Below the pieces are notes generated by a model. The model was not told the DNA's origin. It did no database searches and worked only from the letters and a program-made list of their open reading frames with translations. The translations under genes and the position numbers were made by a program. Below are positions 37,008 through 49,896 of a stretch of DNA of 64,000 nt, one piece after another. The stretch's first letter is position 1. Every line of letters begins with the position of its first letter. Origin of the DNA: Tetrahymena elliotti 4EA (taxonomy: Eukaryota; Ciliophora; Oligohymenophorea; Hymenostomatida; Tetrahymenidae); contig JH720385.1 in NCBI GenBank assembly GCA_000231825.2, forward strand, positions 142,257 through 206,256, given 5' to 3'.

Positions 37008-40000
37008 ATGGGATTTAATAAGTTTTCGCTATTAATTTATATTTAGATTATAATTTAGTTAAATTGCAATAATAAACTTGGTATGAAGGATGGATTAGAT
37101 TACTTAAATTGTGATACTAGTATTGTTTAATAGCTAAAATAGTAAAATATTTCCTTTTCTTGTGAATAAGATGGAGTATTGATAGAAAATTAAGATGAAA
37201 TAGAGTTTGATTTAGAGCTGAAAAACACAATTTTCAATTCCAATTTACAAGTTAAAAACATAAAGAATGTAAAAATAAATACTTTGATAATAGAAAAAAT
37301 AATTCTTTAAAATATTTAAAATCAACTTATCCAATTTGATTCAATAGAGAACCTCACAATTTTAAATTTCAGCATAACTAAAATGGATTCAAAATAAATA
37401 TTAATTTGTATAGATAAAATTAACTAGCTCTTATTAGGAAAACTAACTCTAACAAATAATATGTCATTAAACTTATATAAATTTTCCTCCAAAAAGATTG
37501 AAATAGACTAAATTATATTCAATAACTCTTAGATTGGCTCATTTTATATTTTAGGTGAAGAATTATTAACAATAAATGAAATTTTTATAACTAATTTTTC
37601 TATTTAAAATATAAAATTAATGTAGAACGATCCTTTCTATGCATCACACTCTAAAATAAATGTTCAAAAAATTAATATTTAAATATCCAACTATGCTGCT
37701 CCTTATGCTTATTTTTAGGAAATTTTTGCCCATTTTTAAATAGTTGATTATTCAGATTTAAAAAATAAAATAGAAATCAAAGAGATTTCATTTAGTTCAT
37801 TTGGAGGTTAGAGCTTGAAATTCGGAGCTATAAAATTTGGAAATAACTAAAAAACAGAGATAATCATCCAAAAATTTACCTATGTACAATATCAAAGTTT
37901 ATGCTTTATGTAATTTTAAATTGAAAATGCATTATCATTTCAATTGAATGAATTAAATATCAACGGATTTAGTGAAATGGATAATTATGGCAAATACAGC
38001 TTAATTAGATTTTATAATGTCAATGAATTTAAACTTTTATCTATTATTACTACTGAAAATCATGATCTTGAAGGATTTATCATACAAGGTGATAATTCTT
38101 AATTATTCTAAGTTGACAATATTTAAATTAACTCCTTAAAAGTAAAATAAAATTTAATTTGCTTACAGAATATTGTGATTGTTAGCTTTTCTAATATTTA
38201 AATTAAAAATGCTTAAATATTTAGTTATCTTATTGATGTTAATTAGATAGAATTATTTAGTTTGAATAGATTGTATGTTAATGGTATTATTCTCAACAAA
38301 GTTTCTTTGTTTAATTTAAAAAATTTAAACTGTGTTATTGACCAAATTAAATTCTAAAACATAAATTCAGACCTGTAGTAAGTAAGAATTTTTGATATTT
38401 AACTAGAATTATACAGTCTGAATTAGTATGATATACTATTTTAGGAAGTAAATGTAGATTTAGAATCTAAAAGTAATATCTAATTTATGCAATTGAATGG
38501 ATTCTAATATATATTTAAATTAATAAATTCTACAATTTTAAATGGTAAATCAGTCGATTTTGGTGGTTGTTTAAGCTTTTATAATACCTATCAATAATAA
38601 TTATATTAAATCTCTATGGAAATTACTAACACTACTCTAATGAATTGTAATAGTAAATATTTAGGAGGAGCTATTTCAGGAATCAAATATGATGTGCTAA
38701 TAAATTCTTCTTAGTTTGTTAATTGTAGCAGTCAAATAGGTGGAGCCATTTACAATTCATTTTATGATAAAATGAGTTTAAATAATGAATTATTTCAGGA
38801 CAATATAGGTTATTTGGCAGATTAGAATTTCAATCAACTTCCTTTATATTTAGCAATATCTGGAATATATGAAATAAGTACTAGTGAATTTCAATAAACA
38901 TACAAATTTTTATATCCTGGATTAACTTATATGATAAAATTATCAATAGAAATAGATGGGTTTTATTACGATACATTTAGTGATGATAGCTTTTTTGGTA
39001 ATTTATATGAACTACTAATTGAGCCATCTAATAACTATATTTCAGTTACCCCTCCATAATTGCTATAAAAAAACTTTCCTTTCTTAATTTGGTATGCTTA
39101 AGATATATAATTTAATGGAAATAAAACAATATAATTATAATTAGGAAACATTAACCTAATAAATAATTACATTTTGAAAGCAGATAAATATAAAATATAT
39201 AATGGGTGCAAAGAGCAGGGCATGGAAAAAATTCAATTAGCTAATACAAAGAGCTAAGAGTTCATTTGTAAATATTGTGAAAATATGTATGTAAGTTATG
39301 GTGGATTATGTGAATAGTGTCAAACAGATTATTTCTCAACATGCTATGGAAACTACTCTGAACTGAAGCCTACTTATTGGAGATCTGAATATACTGTAGA
39401 TTAGTAGCATCTCTATTTATGTTCAAATAGTCCATAAAGTTGTATAGGAGGTAAATATGAATCATTATTTAAATTAAATATCCTCAATTTTAAAAATCGT
39501 TTTTTTTTTTTCAAATCAATATCTTTTTATGATACAATTTAAAAATTAATCATAACTCTTATTTTAATCTTCAGATTTTATCTTAGAATTTAAGGAGGGT
39601 AGATAATTGACAATTAATAAAGTTCAGAAGTTAATTACATAGGGCTTATTATTTTAATTTAAATGATTAGTGCCAGATACCTATTTCTTTCTTTCAACAT
39701 ACTTCCTTATTAAAACCAAAAAACACCATTTATCCTTCCCCTGATAAAATTTACTTGATAAATAAATTTTGTAAATATTTTAAAAGTAAAAATGATTTGA
39801 GTTGATTATTAATTATTTTATTTTTTAAATTAACTTAACAAATATTGAATTTTAAACATATTTTACTCTTTATTAAATAATTTTTTTTTTAATTTTACTG
39901 AAAAAAATCAAACAACTGTACTGTAGATACATTATTGTTGAGCTATTTATTTAAACGTTTAGTTTGTTTTCCTTAAATTCTATATAATTTTTATTTCATT

Positions 40001-41521
40001 AAATTTAATTGAGATAAAAAAAATTGTAAGTTTTTTAATTTAATATTATGATTAGGTAGTGGAATTGGAAATCAGCTTTGCTATGAAGGTCATGTAGGCC
40101 CTTAATGCTTGAATTGCGACATAAATGGAGATTATTGGGAAGATAAATATTCAAGTATAGGATTCTTTTAATGTGTAAAATGCAAATCTATATCATCTAA
40201 TTCAGTCAAAATTATATTCTTACTTATAGTTCTTTTTATAAGTCTTTTGGTTATTATAGTATCCACATTTAGGAGATTAAAGAATTAAATTTACAGTGTT
40301 TATCTGTCAAAAATGGGGATATTTTTCTTTGGCTAAACTCTCTTAAACTAATCTCTGACCTCTACTTACATCAAAATTTTTCTGTTTCATATTTAGGTTT
40401 TCATCACATAAAACTAATTTACAAAATTAGATATGCTCTCTACTTTTACTTAGTTCTAATATTTATTTTATAATCCATTAGCCTCTCCATTTTTCTCATT
40501 AAACTGCCTAATATCTTAATATAGAGTTGAATCGAAAAGTATAGGTTTTTCAGATGTACTGCTCACATTTATAATTCCTTTTGTCATTTGCTTAATAATT
40601 TTAATTGTATAAATTATTTTATTTCTAACCAAGAAGAGTAATCTTAAAAGATGTGTCTATACTATGATACTTTCCTTTACATACATATTTTTAATAGTTT
40701 TTTATTCTATCCTTTTAGAAAAATCTTTATCGAGCTTTTTTTGCCTTAAACTTGAAGAGAATAAATCTTATTCATTAATTGATCTTAGTTTAGAGTGTGG
40801 TAATTCTTCAGAACTTTCAAAAATTCAAAATTTTAGCTTAGCAATACTGATTATCTTCTTAATAGGATTTCCCATAATAATAATTATCAAGTTAATTTAA
40901 TCAAGGAATAGGTTAAAAAAAATAAAAGTTATGTTTGCATATGGGTTCTTGTTTAATGAATATAAAACCAACTTTTTTTATTGGGAAATGATTAGACTTT
41001 TAGTTAAAAGTTTACTTGTTTTACTATCTCTTTCTCTTAAATAGTATCCTTAGATAAGTTTAATTATGATATCCTTATTACTCTTATCATATTTGATAGC
41101 TCTAAATATTCAAAATCCTTTTATTTCTGTATTCCTGAATAATCTTGAAAGGATATCAATCATTATTTCAATCACTATTTTGCTATCCTCTAATATATAT
41201 ATTTCATAAGACTTAAATGAAAATTAAGAAATAGAAAATTTTAAATCATTTTTTTACATTTTAGTTCAAATTATCAACCTAGGATTTATCATTTGCTGTC
41301 TCTGGTTAATAATAACATCTTTTCTAGAAAGATAAATACAAAAATTTAAAAGGTTTATTAAATGCAACTGTATAAAAAACAGAATAAAAACTATTAATAA
41401 TGCAAGGATTAATAAAAATATACAAAGACTCATAAAATGTGTTAAAAAAATTAAATTTTCTTAAAATAATTAAGATGAGACCACTTCTTTAATTTTCTCT
41501 GAAGGTGATAAAGTTAATTGA
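37008..41521 (+). CDS. Gene F: beta-helix surface protein with GHVGP Cys module and multi-pass domain
   Basis: The ATG at 37008 opens a signal peptide (MGFNKFSLLIYIQIIIQL). A long region rich in I, N, L and S repeats follows (to about 38800), with late turns such as GGCLSFYN, LGGAIS and IGGAIYNS that mark Pmp/beta-helix folding. A Cys module (about 39260-40190) has LKPTYWRS, CIGG and CYEGHVGPQCLNCDI. About eight hydrophobic spans follow, including YGFLFNEYKTNFFYWE near 40950. The basic tail ends EGDKVN before TGA 41519-41521. One 605-base intron (39451-40055) splits the Cys module. Gene B carries the same module and membrane domain, so F is like gene B without its propeller head. It is probably a plasma-membrane protein of unknown function. 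Confidence 0.82.
39451..40055 (+). other. Predicted 605-base intron of gene F
   Basis: It begins GTAAATATG after ...SCIG and ends GATTAG before GSGIGNQLCYEGHVGP, splitting one Gly codon. Comparison with the gene B module (CIGTESEGYCLVGHVGP) supports removal. Retention would add about 100 codons and stop before the membrane spans. Confidence 0.75.
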
Positions 41522-42208
41522 ATCTAGCTAAATAAAAATATATTTTCGAAATTCAACAATTAGCTAAAATAAGTTAACAAATATTTGAATTAATTTGATA
41601 AAAATGAAGTAACTATTTAAATTTTTATGTTTTTCAAAAAAATATTTATATTCAAAATTATAAGTTTATTAAATTTATTTCTTTAGGATTCTGAATTTGT
41701 GATAAAATTTACATATTTATGTATTTATTATTCAATTAATAAAATTCTGTTAATTGCAATACTTGATAATTTAATTATTTTTAAAATCAACAAACATGTA
41801 AATTTAATTATAATAATATAACAAGGTAAGTTAATTTGTCTAATTTATACACCGCTTATTTGTATAATTAAAGAAATTAAGTTACATGTAAAAACTTTAA
41901 AATAATTTTATAATTTAATTAAAATAAACAGGAAGGTAAAATAATCTAAAATAACAAACTTATGTAAGCAAGCAATATTTAAATAGATACTTATTAAGAT
42001 TAATATAAATTTTAATTGTATTATTAAAAATAGTTTAAATAGTATTAAATAATTAGCAAATTTTACAACCTGCATTTTAAAACATCAAAAATTATTTTAA
42101 ATGTTAGTAGACACAGTATTTTAATATAGAAAAAAGACCTTTTATAAGAAATTTATTTTTAAAAATGTCAATTAAAATAATATAAAAAAAATTAATGAAA
42201 ATAATATT
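41522..42208. other. Spacer between convergent genes F and G
   Basis: This lies between two converging 3' ends, so it should hold both polyadenylation regions and no promoter. It is AT-rich with no coding-like frame. Confidence 0.6.
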
Positions 42209-45200
42209 TCATTTTTGAAAATTTGTTTTTGGCATAAAAGATTTTTTTATCATTGAAAAATTTGCTTCTGTTGTATTGTTATTAGGAAATGTAAGACTAT
42301 TATTAATTTCTAAGCTTATTTCTTATTACTTTTACTTAGGAGCTTTTTAAGGTTTTTGAGATTTTGGAAATTTGAATTTACATTACTTAAGTTTAAAGTA
42401 AGAGCTTTTTATTATTAGTATAAACAAAGCAAATCCAGTCAAGCACTATACACCAATAGCCAAATATATAAAAACTAGTTATTTAGTAAATATAAATAAG
42501 GTATATTTTTTATAAATAAAAGTAATTTACCTGAAACAGACTCTATTGAATATGCAAATGGCAGACTTATTAGTAAAATTATTGTAAAGGCTTCAACAAG
42601 TGCAATAGATATATTCTAATATTTTAGTTCGAAAGGCCTAATCACAGATACATAAATAGCAAAAGCTAGGTTTAAGGGAAGTACTATCCAGATAGAATTA
42701 TCATTTTAAGGATATAAAATGATAAAGAATATTGATGCTATTTTTTTGAGTTCATAAAATACCCAAAATAGTTTCCTAAATATAGAAATGGTGACCAAAT
42801 TTTGGGTATATATTTCTTTTTAATAAAATTTTTCTTAAATTGAATACTTAACTTGATAGCCTAAGATTGATTTACAGATTATGCCCCATAGAATAGCATA
42901 GAGAGAAACAGAAGCTACTAAAAATACCACATCCACTGTACCATAAAATTATTGATTGTAAATTTAGTGTAAGCAACTAAGCAAGATGAGATTAGTTGAT
43001 ATCATGAATATTTTAATAAATAAATTATTTCTCAAATATTGCATAAATCTAAGGTTATTTTTATTTTTAATATTGACAACAATCAAAATTATTATTACAA
43101 AAATAACACAGACTTCATAGAACACATTTCCAAAAGAGCTTTTGGAGAGGTTTGAGAAAGGTAATAAGGTATCAAATAAACTAAAATTAGTTAATCTTGA
43201 GCTATTTTTATCATTTTAAAAAGGGTTAGGGGCCATTTACAAAGCATTATAATTGAGTAAAAACCTTAAAGCCGTTTCTTTTACTAATAAAAACTTATTG
43301 GAAGACAGTAATGTATAATTGGCTAACATTTAGAAATTTTAGAGATAGAATAATGATAAAATTGAACTAAATGAATGAGAAAGTAAAATAACTAGAAGGG
43401 AAAACATTAAAGAAATTTATGAGACAAAAGAAAATATCTCTGATTTTTAAGATTACTCTTTGAGATTATCTTAACATTTATCTATATCTTTCTCACTAAG
43501 CTCTTTGCATATTTCTTTTTCTGTTTAATTTTTAATTGATTTTAGATCAAAACAGTCTTATCCTTCTCCTTCAAAACATTCTATACATGTATCAGCAGTT
43601 TTTTCGCACTCTTTACATTAGGTAGAGCATTTCTTACATATGTTTTGATCATTTTAGTTAAAAATATAATGTCCTGGCAAGCATTTCTTTTAGCAAGTCT
43701 ACCCTTATATAAATAGTGGATTATCACATTTGTTTGTACATTTCATTTCACCTTCAACTATGAAAGTATTTGTAGGGCATTAATCATAGCATTTATTGTC
43801 AAATAAATAGTTATTATTAATACATTATTTACACTCATTAATATCACAAATACTGCAGTTTTGAGAATAATGTATCTCACAATCAACACAGATAGTTGGG
43901 CTTTCAGGGTTTATAAATGTACTTTGCTTACACTGATCAACACATTCTTTATTTTATACATAATTAGGACACTCTAAACATTGCTTAGAAGCTTCGTCTA
44001 CTCCAAAATCTTTAGGACATTCATCGTAACATATTTTTTTATCTAAAATTTAATACTTATCACAATTTTAAATGCAATTTTTTTCATAAAGATAAGGCTT
44101 TTAATACTAGTCAGTACAAGTAAGACAAACTGAGAGGTCTTTTGGATCACAAGCTGCACATGTATCGTTTTTACATTTTTGGCACTACTTATTCTATGAC
44201 ATATCGTAATTTGGGTCAACTAATATTTTATCAATATTATTGTAAGGGCATTTTTCATAACATCTTTAGTCTCCTTCAACTTAGAAGTAATCCTTTTCAC
44301 ATTTCAAGCATAATTTATCTGTACATTACTCACAGTTCTTAAAATTTTTATTACAATCTATGCATTGACTCGTGATGTCATCTCCATACTAATTAAATTC
44401 ACATTACGAAGAGCACTTTTGCTAATTTTAATTAAAGTAAAATCCTTAATTACACTTTATGCAATTTGTTGGTTTATTTAGATCACATTAAATGCAATTA
44501 TCATCAGGGCATTTGAGGCATTACCATAAGTTATTTGCTTTTGACTCATAATACTTTTATGGGCAGCTTTCTAAGCATTTATTTGTATCTTGAATAAGAA
44601 AAGATAAATCAACACATTTTTTACAATTATCCTTAGAGCATTGGACACAACCATTATCAAATTTACTGCAGGGTTAACAAGAATTACTATCATCAATATA
44701 ATTATTACTAGGACATTATTCCACACAGTCAGAATTTAATAAATAAGGATATTTCCCATCTGTGATGCAACTTTAGCAATAAGATTAATTTTTGGGATCA
44801 CATTAATTGCATTTTGAGTTTTTGCAGTAAGCACATTTTTTAGTAACAGGATCACCAAATTATTTTGTAGGGCAAACAGAGACACATGAGAAATCATTGT
44901 TAACACTAATAAAATAAGAAGAATCAGAGCAAATAATACATTTTTTAACTGTGCATTGTGAACACTTTTCACCAAACTTACTAGAGCATTTAATGCAATT
45001 TAAGCCCAAAAGGTATTCATTTTCTGCACATTTTGAAACACATTTTCCTTCTTCTGATTAAAAAAATTGATTTACGCTTGATTAAAAGCATGAAGTACAT
45101 CTACTAGGTTGTTAAGGATCACAATACTCACAATTATTATCTTCGCATTATTTACAAATTTATGATGAATTATAATATTTTTTAGGACAATTGTCTTAGC

Positions 45201-48200
45201 ATTACCTACTTACGGGATCAAAGACTTATTAATTATTTACACATAAATTACATTAATTAGAATCACAATCTTAGCATCCTTTAAATAATTATGGACACAG
45301 CATGCACAACTTTTGACCCTAATTATTTAAGCCTGGAAAATAATTTTATTAGCAAGTATCCACACATTGCTTAGTTAATGGATCTAAGAGTTGATTGGCA
45401 TTAATGCATTATTAACATTCATTTGCGGTGCATATCATACAACCTCTTTCACATGGTTTACAAGTCTAACCTGATAAGTAGTAGCCTTTACTACAAGCAT
45501 CTACACACTAATTATTCTATATAAAATTAATAAATAAATAAAAAAATATGTAATTTAAAATAATATACTTAAAGGAAAAAATTTTAGTAGCAAGATGTGC
45601 AGTTTTGTGGATAGTTTGGATCACATTCTTTACAATCTTAATTATAGCACCAACGACAAATTCCATTACTATCAGGATATAAATTATCATAACATTTTTA
45701 CACACATTGAGTTTATTATCCTCTTAAATGAATCTCATAATATGGAGGTACAGAACAATTGGTGTTAATACAATCTCCCACTGAGCATTTTGAACAGTTA
45801 TTTCCTAAGTATGCCTAGCAATCAATACATTTATTATTATTTTTATCTTGATAAAAACCATCATTACATTACTACACGCATCTATCATTAAACAAGAAAA
45901 ATCCTTCTTTACATTCAGTACAAATACCTGAATTTTAACATATGAGACAATTTTAGTCTTGGCATGATACTGCATCACAATTATTTGTTTGAATACATTT
46001 TTTATAGGTAGGGTCAAAACAAAATGTATCTTAACACTATGTGCAAACATTGTTTGTGCATTCTTTACAATTATTAAATGTATCTTGACAACTTTTGCAA
46101 ATTTTTTAGTCATTTGTTTAATTTGGTTCTAAATATGTACCTGATGGGCACTACTCATAACATTTCTCTTGATATAAATAATATCTATGGGCAAAACTAT
46201 ATCTACAATTTACACATAAATCAGTATATTATTCTTAGCATGTATAACAATTGTTATTTCCACTACAACTTTAACATTACTTTTTTGAGGAAGAATAGTA
46301 TTACCCTTCATAACAATTTTAAATACACTTAATATTGTTGATATCTAAATATTTGTATGAAGTACTTCCATCACAGCTTAAACATTTATCAGCAGTGCAT
46401 TAGTAACATTAACTAAATTTAATATTGCAAAGTTTGCATTAATTGCTTTAAATATCTCCAAAATATCCAGGTTATTAACAACTTGTCATACATTTTTGGT
46501 TTTCAAGAAAGAATCCAGTTTTACAACTAGAGCATTTGGATAGATCATTTTTATCACAGGCCAAGCAGCCTTCTTGACATTAAGCGCATAATCCTGTTGA
46601 ATCTACTCCAACTTATTCTTAAGGACATGAACTCATACAATATTTATTATCTAAACTTAGATAAAATGTATCTAAACATTTTAAACAAGTATTCTATGAA
46701 CAACTGTAACAATTAGATATTTTATTTTTGCAAATATCACAAACACCATTATTTATATATTCATTTTCCAAACATTTAGTATCACAAGTAAAAGACGTAG
46801 TAACTAAAAATGAATCTTTACATTTCGTACATGTTTATGCAGATTTTTAACAGTTCAGACAGTTGGAATCATTACATTAATCACATTTGTTTGTATCAGT
46901 ATTCTAAAAATATCCATCAGGACATACATCTAAGCATGTTTGAAGTTAAAAAAAACCATTATCACAAATGTTGCATGATGTTGAATCTTAACATTCTTAA
47001 CAATTAGCAATACAACCTTAACAAATATTACTATCTTTAAAATATCTTTTACCACAGCTATCTACACAATTATTATTTAATAAACCTTTACTGCCAGAAC
47101 AAGAGATACAAACATTAGAGTTTGTATCTTAGCATTATTCACAATTAACATTTGCACATGATTTACAAGCTAATTATTACTTGTCAAAATACTTATTACT
47201 TGGACATTAACACTTTTAATTTGAGTTCAAAATAGCATCTTTATCTAAGCAAGTCAGGCAATTACTTGAATTAATACATGTTTTACAGCTCAAATCGCAT
47301 TAAATGCAAATACCTTTATCGAAATAGTATCCATCTTGGCAAACAGTACATACAGAAGGGGTTATTATATCACAGTCTTTACAAAAATCTACATTACACT
47401 AATTAAATAAATAATCCAATAAATAATTAAATTTTTTGAGTTAGGAAATAAAAATAAATTTATCATTTTCAAAGTTAAAATTTAGATTAAAAGAAATAGA
47501 ATTAATAAAAATAAGAAATGAAATAGAATTAATAAATAAATAAATTGTTACTTTATAAAGAAAAATAGTAACTTCTCTTATTCCAAAATAGGTAATATTA
47601 TTAGAGGTAGTGTCATCTGAATTAGGATTGTTATTAGATATTTTTAATGTAATTTATCTCGAAAGAGGGATACTTGAAGTAATATAGGTATCTCCAACAA
47701 TTTCTTTTGAATCCAATCCACAAATGTTTTAAGAGGCACTAAATGAAGTTTAGCTTACTTGTATTGTTTAGGTTTGATCATTAAGTTGTATTTATATCTA
47801 GGAATCTTATGTAAACTAATAATCAATTAAGAAATACTTAAAGAAAACTTTGATTTGCTATTACTCTTGGAAGTCACTACCTAGTTGTCTATCATATTAA
47901 ATTATACTTCCTTTTTTGTTAATAAAAAATCCACCTAAGAGTTGGTATCCACCACAATTAGAGTAGATTGTACTAAATTAATTAATTTATTTAAAGTAAG
48001 ACAGAGTAAATCCTAGCCTTTCAATCTCAAATGACGAAAAGAAATTATTGTGTAAACCAGTTAACACAATTTATCCTAAAATTAAAAAATTGTAAATAAT
48101 AAGTATAAAAGATTAATTTTTTGAATATGGAATAAACTAAATCAAAAATTAAATAAAAAACCTTATTTATTTCTATCTGTAAATACGCATTCAGAAATTA

Positions 48201-49198
48201 ATGTATTAGCGTTTGTAAATTTTTCATATCCAGCAGAACATTTTTGCACACAATTTTCATTTTAAGGTAAAAGAGGCTACAGGCATTTATTGCATTTTTG
48301 CATTGAGCTATTCCACTCCAAGCATTACTTGCTTATAAAAAAGCAAAATTAATTACTCAGCGATTTCTAAAAATATCCATTTTGATTGCCACACTATTAA
48401 ACACATTTTCCATTCTCCAAAAATTATTGAGAGTCTGAACATTTGCACATGCCATTACTATCAACATTTTAATATTAACAAGATAAGCATTAGTTTTCAT
48501 TTGATCCTGAACATGTTAAGCAAGAAGGGTGACAAGTATTTACATTCACCTATATTGAGCTAATTAATAAAGATTATTGGATTAAATTACTCTCCATTTA
48601 TTCACTTATCCTTAATATAAAAGCATTATTGGTAATTTAGTTCTATTTAAATCTAGCTAAAATAAAATAAAAATTGTAATAAATGCCTGAAATAAAAAAA
48701 TTTACCTCTAAAAAATTATTGTATATTAAGATTACTATTAATATTAGTACAAGGATAGTTTAAAGCAGAAGGGCTGCCTGTAAATTAAAATATTAGCATA
48801 TCATTACCATCAATATTAAACTCTACATTTTTTATCAAATTATTCCTGAGGTATAAACTGTCTATATTGATTTCTCTTTAAAAATGAGGCACAGTAATAT
48901 CAAAAGGAAAATATCCAATATCTATAACTGAATTAGGATCTGAAGGAGGTATCTCATTGAGAGAATCAAAAGTAAAGAATCCATAATTCTGTTTATAAAA
49001 TTAGGATGATTAGGCACTTGAACAAGGGGTTTTGAAATATTTTTCTTATGAGTTTGTACCATCCATATAAGATATTTGAAAATCATCTTTATAAATGAAA
49101 AAATAACATAAAACTAAAATGGAATTTAACAAAAAAATACCTTAAAATGTAACCTGAAGAACTTTAAGAAAAATTAAGCTTACTTGGAAAAGTTTCAT
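42209..49198 (-). CDS. Gene G: giant Cys-rich membrane protein, about seven spans (C/D/G family)
   Basis: The ATG at 49198 gives a signal peptide (MKLFQVSLIFLKVLQVTF) with an intron just after it, as in gene D. The first beta-domain has VIDIGYFPFD...PHFQREINID. The second has FFKYFLIDQFTQD and ends YFGIREVTIF. Cys-rich repeats run from about 47400 to 43560. The membrane domain (about 43400-42530) has FWVFYELKK...IRPFE. After an intron the last exon carries a final span and ends MPKTNFQK before TGA 42211-42209. It is a close structural twin of gene D, though it lies 11 kb away with genes E and F between. A surface receptor or adhesion role is inferred from topology alone. Confidence 0.8.
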
Positions 49199-49896
49199 GA
49201 AATTTTTGCTTTTTTTAAAGATTCTTTGGAAATGTGAATTATTATGTATAAATAAGTAAATAAAGCCTAATTTTTCTTTTGTCTTTATTTTTTTGAATTA
49301 TTTAAAGATTATAAAAATCAAAACTTTTGCAAAATCTACTTATTGTTTTTGACTGGTAAAAATAAAACCAATCAGAGTTTTTGGTGATTTTTAGTAAGCC
49401 TTAAGATTTTGTTACAAACAAATTTTTAGATTAACAATTAATTAAAATGTGAAGTTTTATAATCAATTAGTAAATTAATTAAGATTATTAAGAATTACTT
49501 CTAAATTTATGATTTAATTTAATTAATTTATGGTTTTTTTCTTAAAAGATTTTTTGAGATTACTTTTTACAATCTCTAATTTTAATTGTTAACATAATTT
49601 AAGATTTATTAATTAAGCACGCTTCCCAAAGTTAAGCATCAAAAACAAAATCTAAAAAATCAAATACAAAAAACAAAGATATGAAATTAATATTCAAAGA
49701 AGTAAATAAGTATTTTAACTCAAAGAAAAGAAATTATTTTATTTTTTAAGAAAGGAGGAATTTTTCACCCTCAAAACCAAGAGAAATCTTGAAGTAGAGA
49801 ATTTCGATAAAAGAACTAAATTATTACTATTTATTAAATCAAAGAAAATATTATTAAATATTTGCTAAGTGTTATTAATTATATTGTTTTTGGTTA
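49199..49896. other. Spacer between genes H and G
   Basis: AT-rich, with no coding-like frame on either strand. It should hold the promoter of gene G and the 3' end of gene H. Confidence 0.6.
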
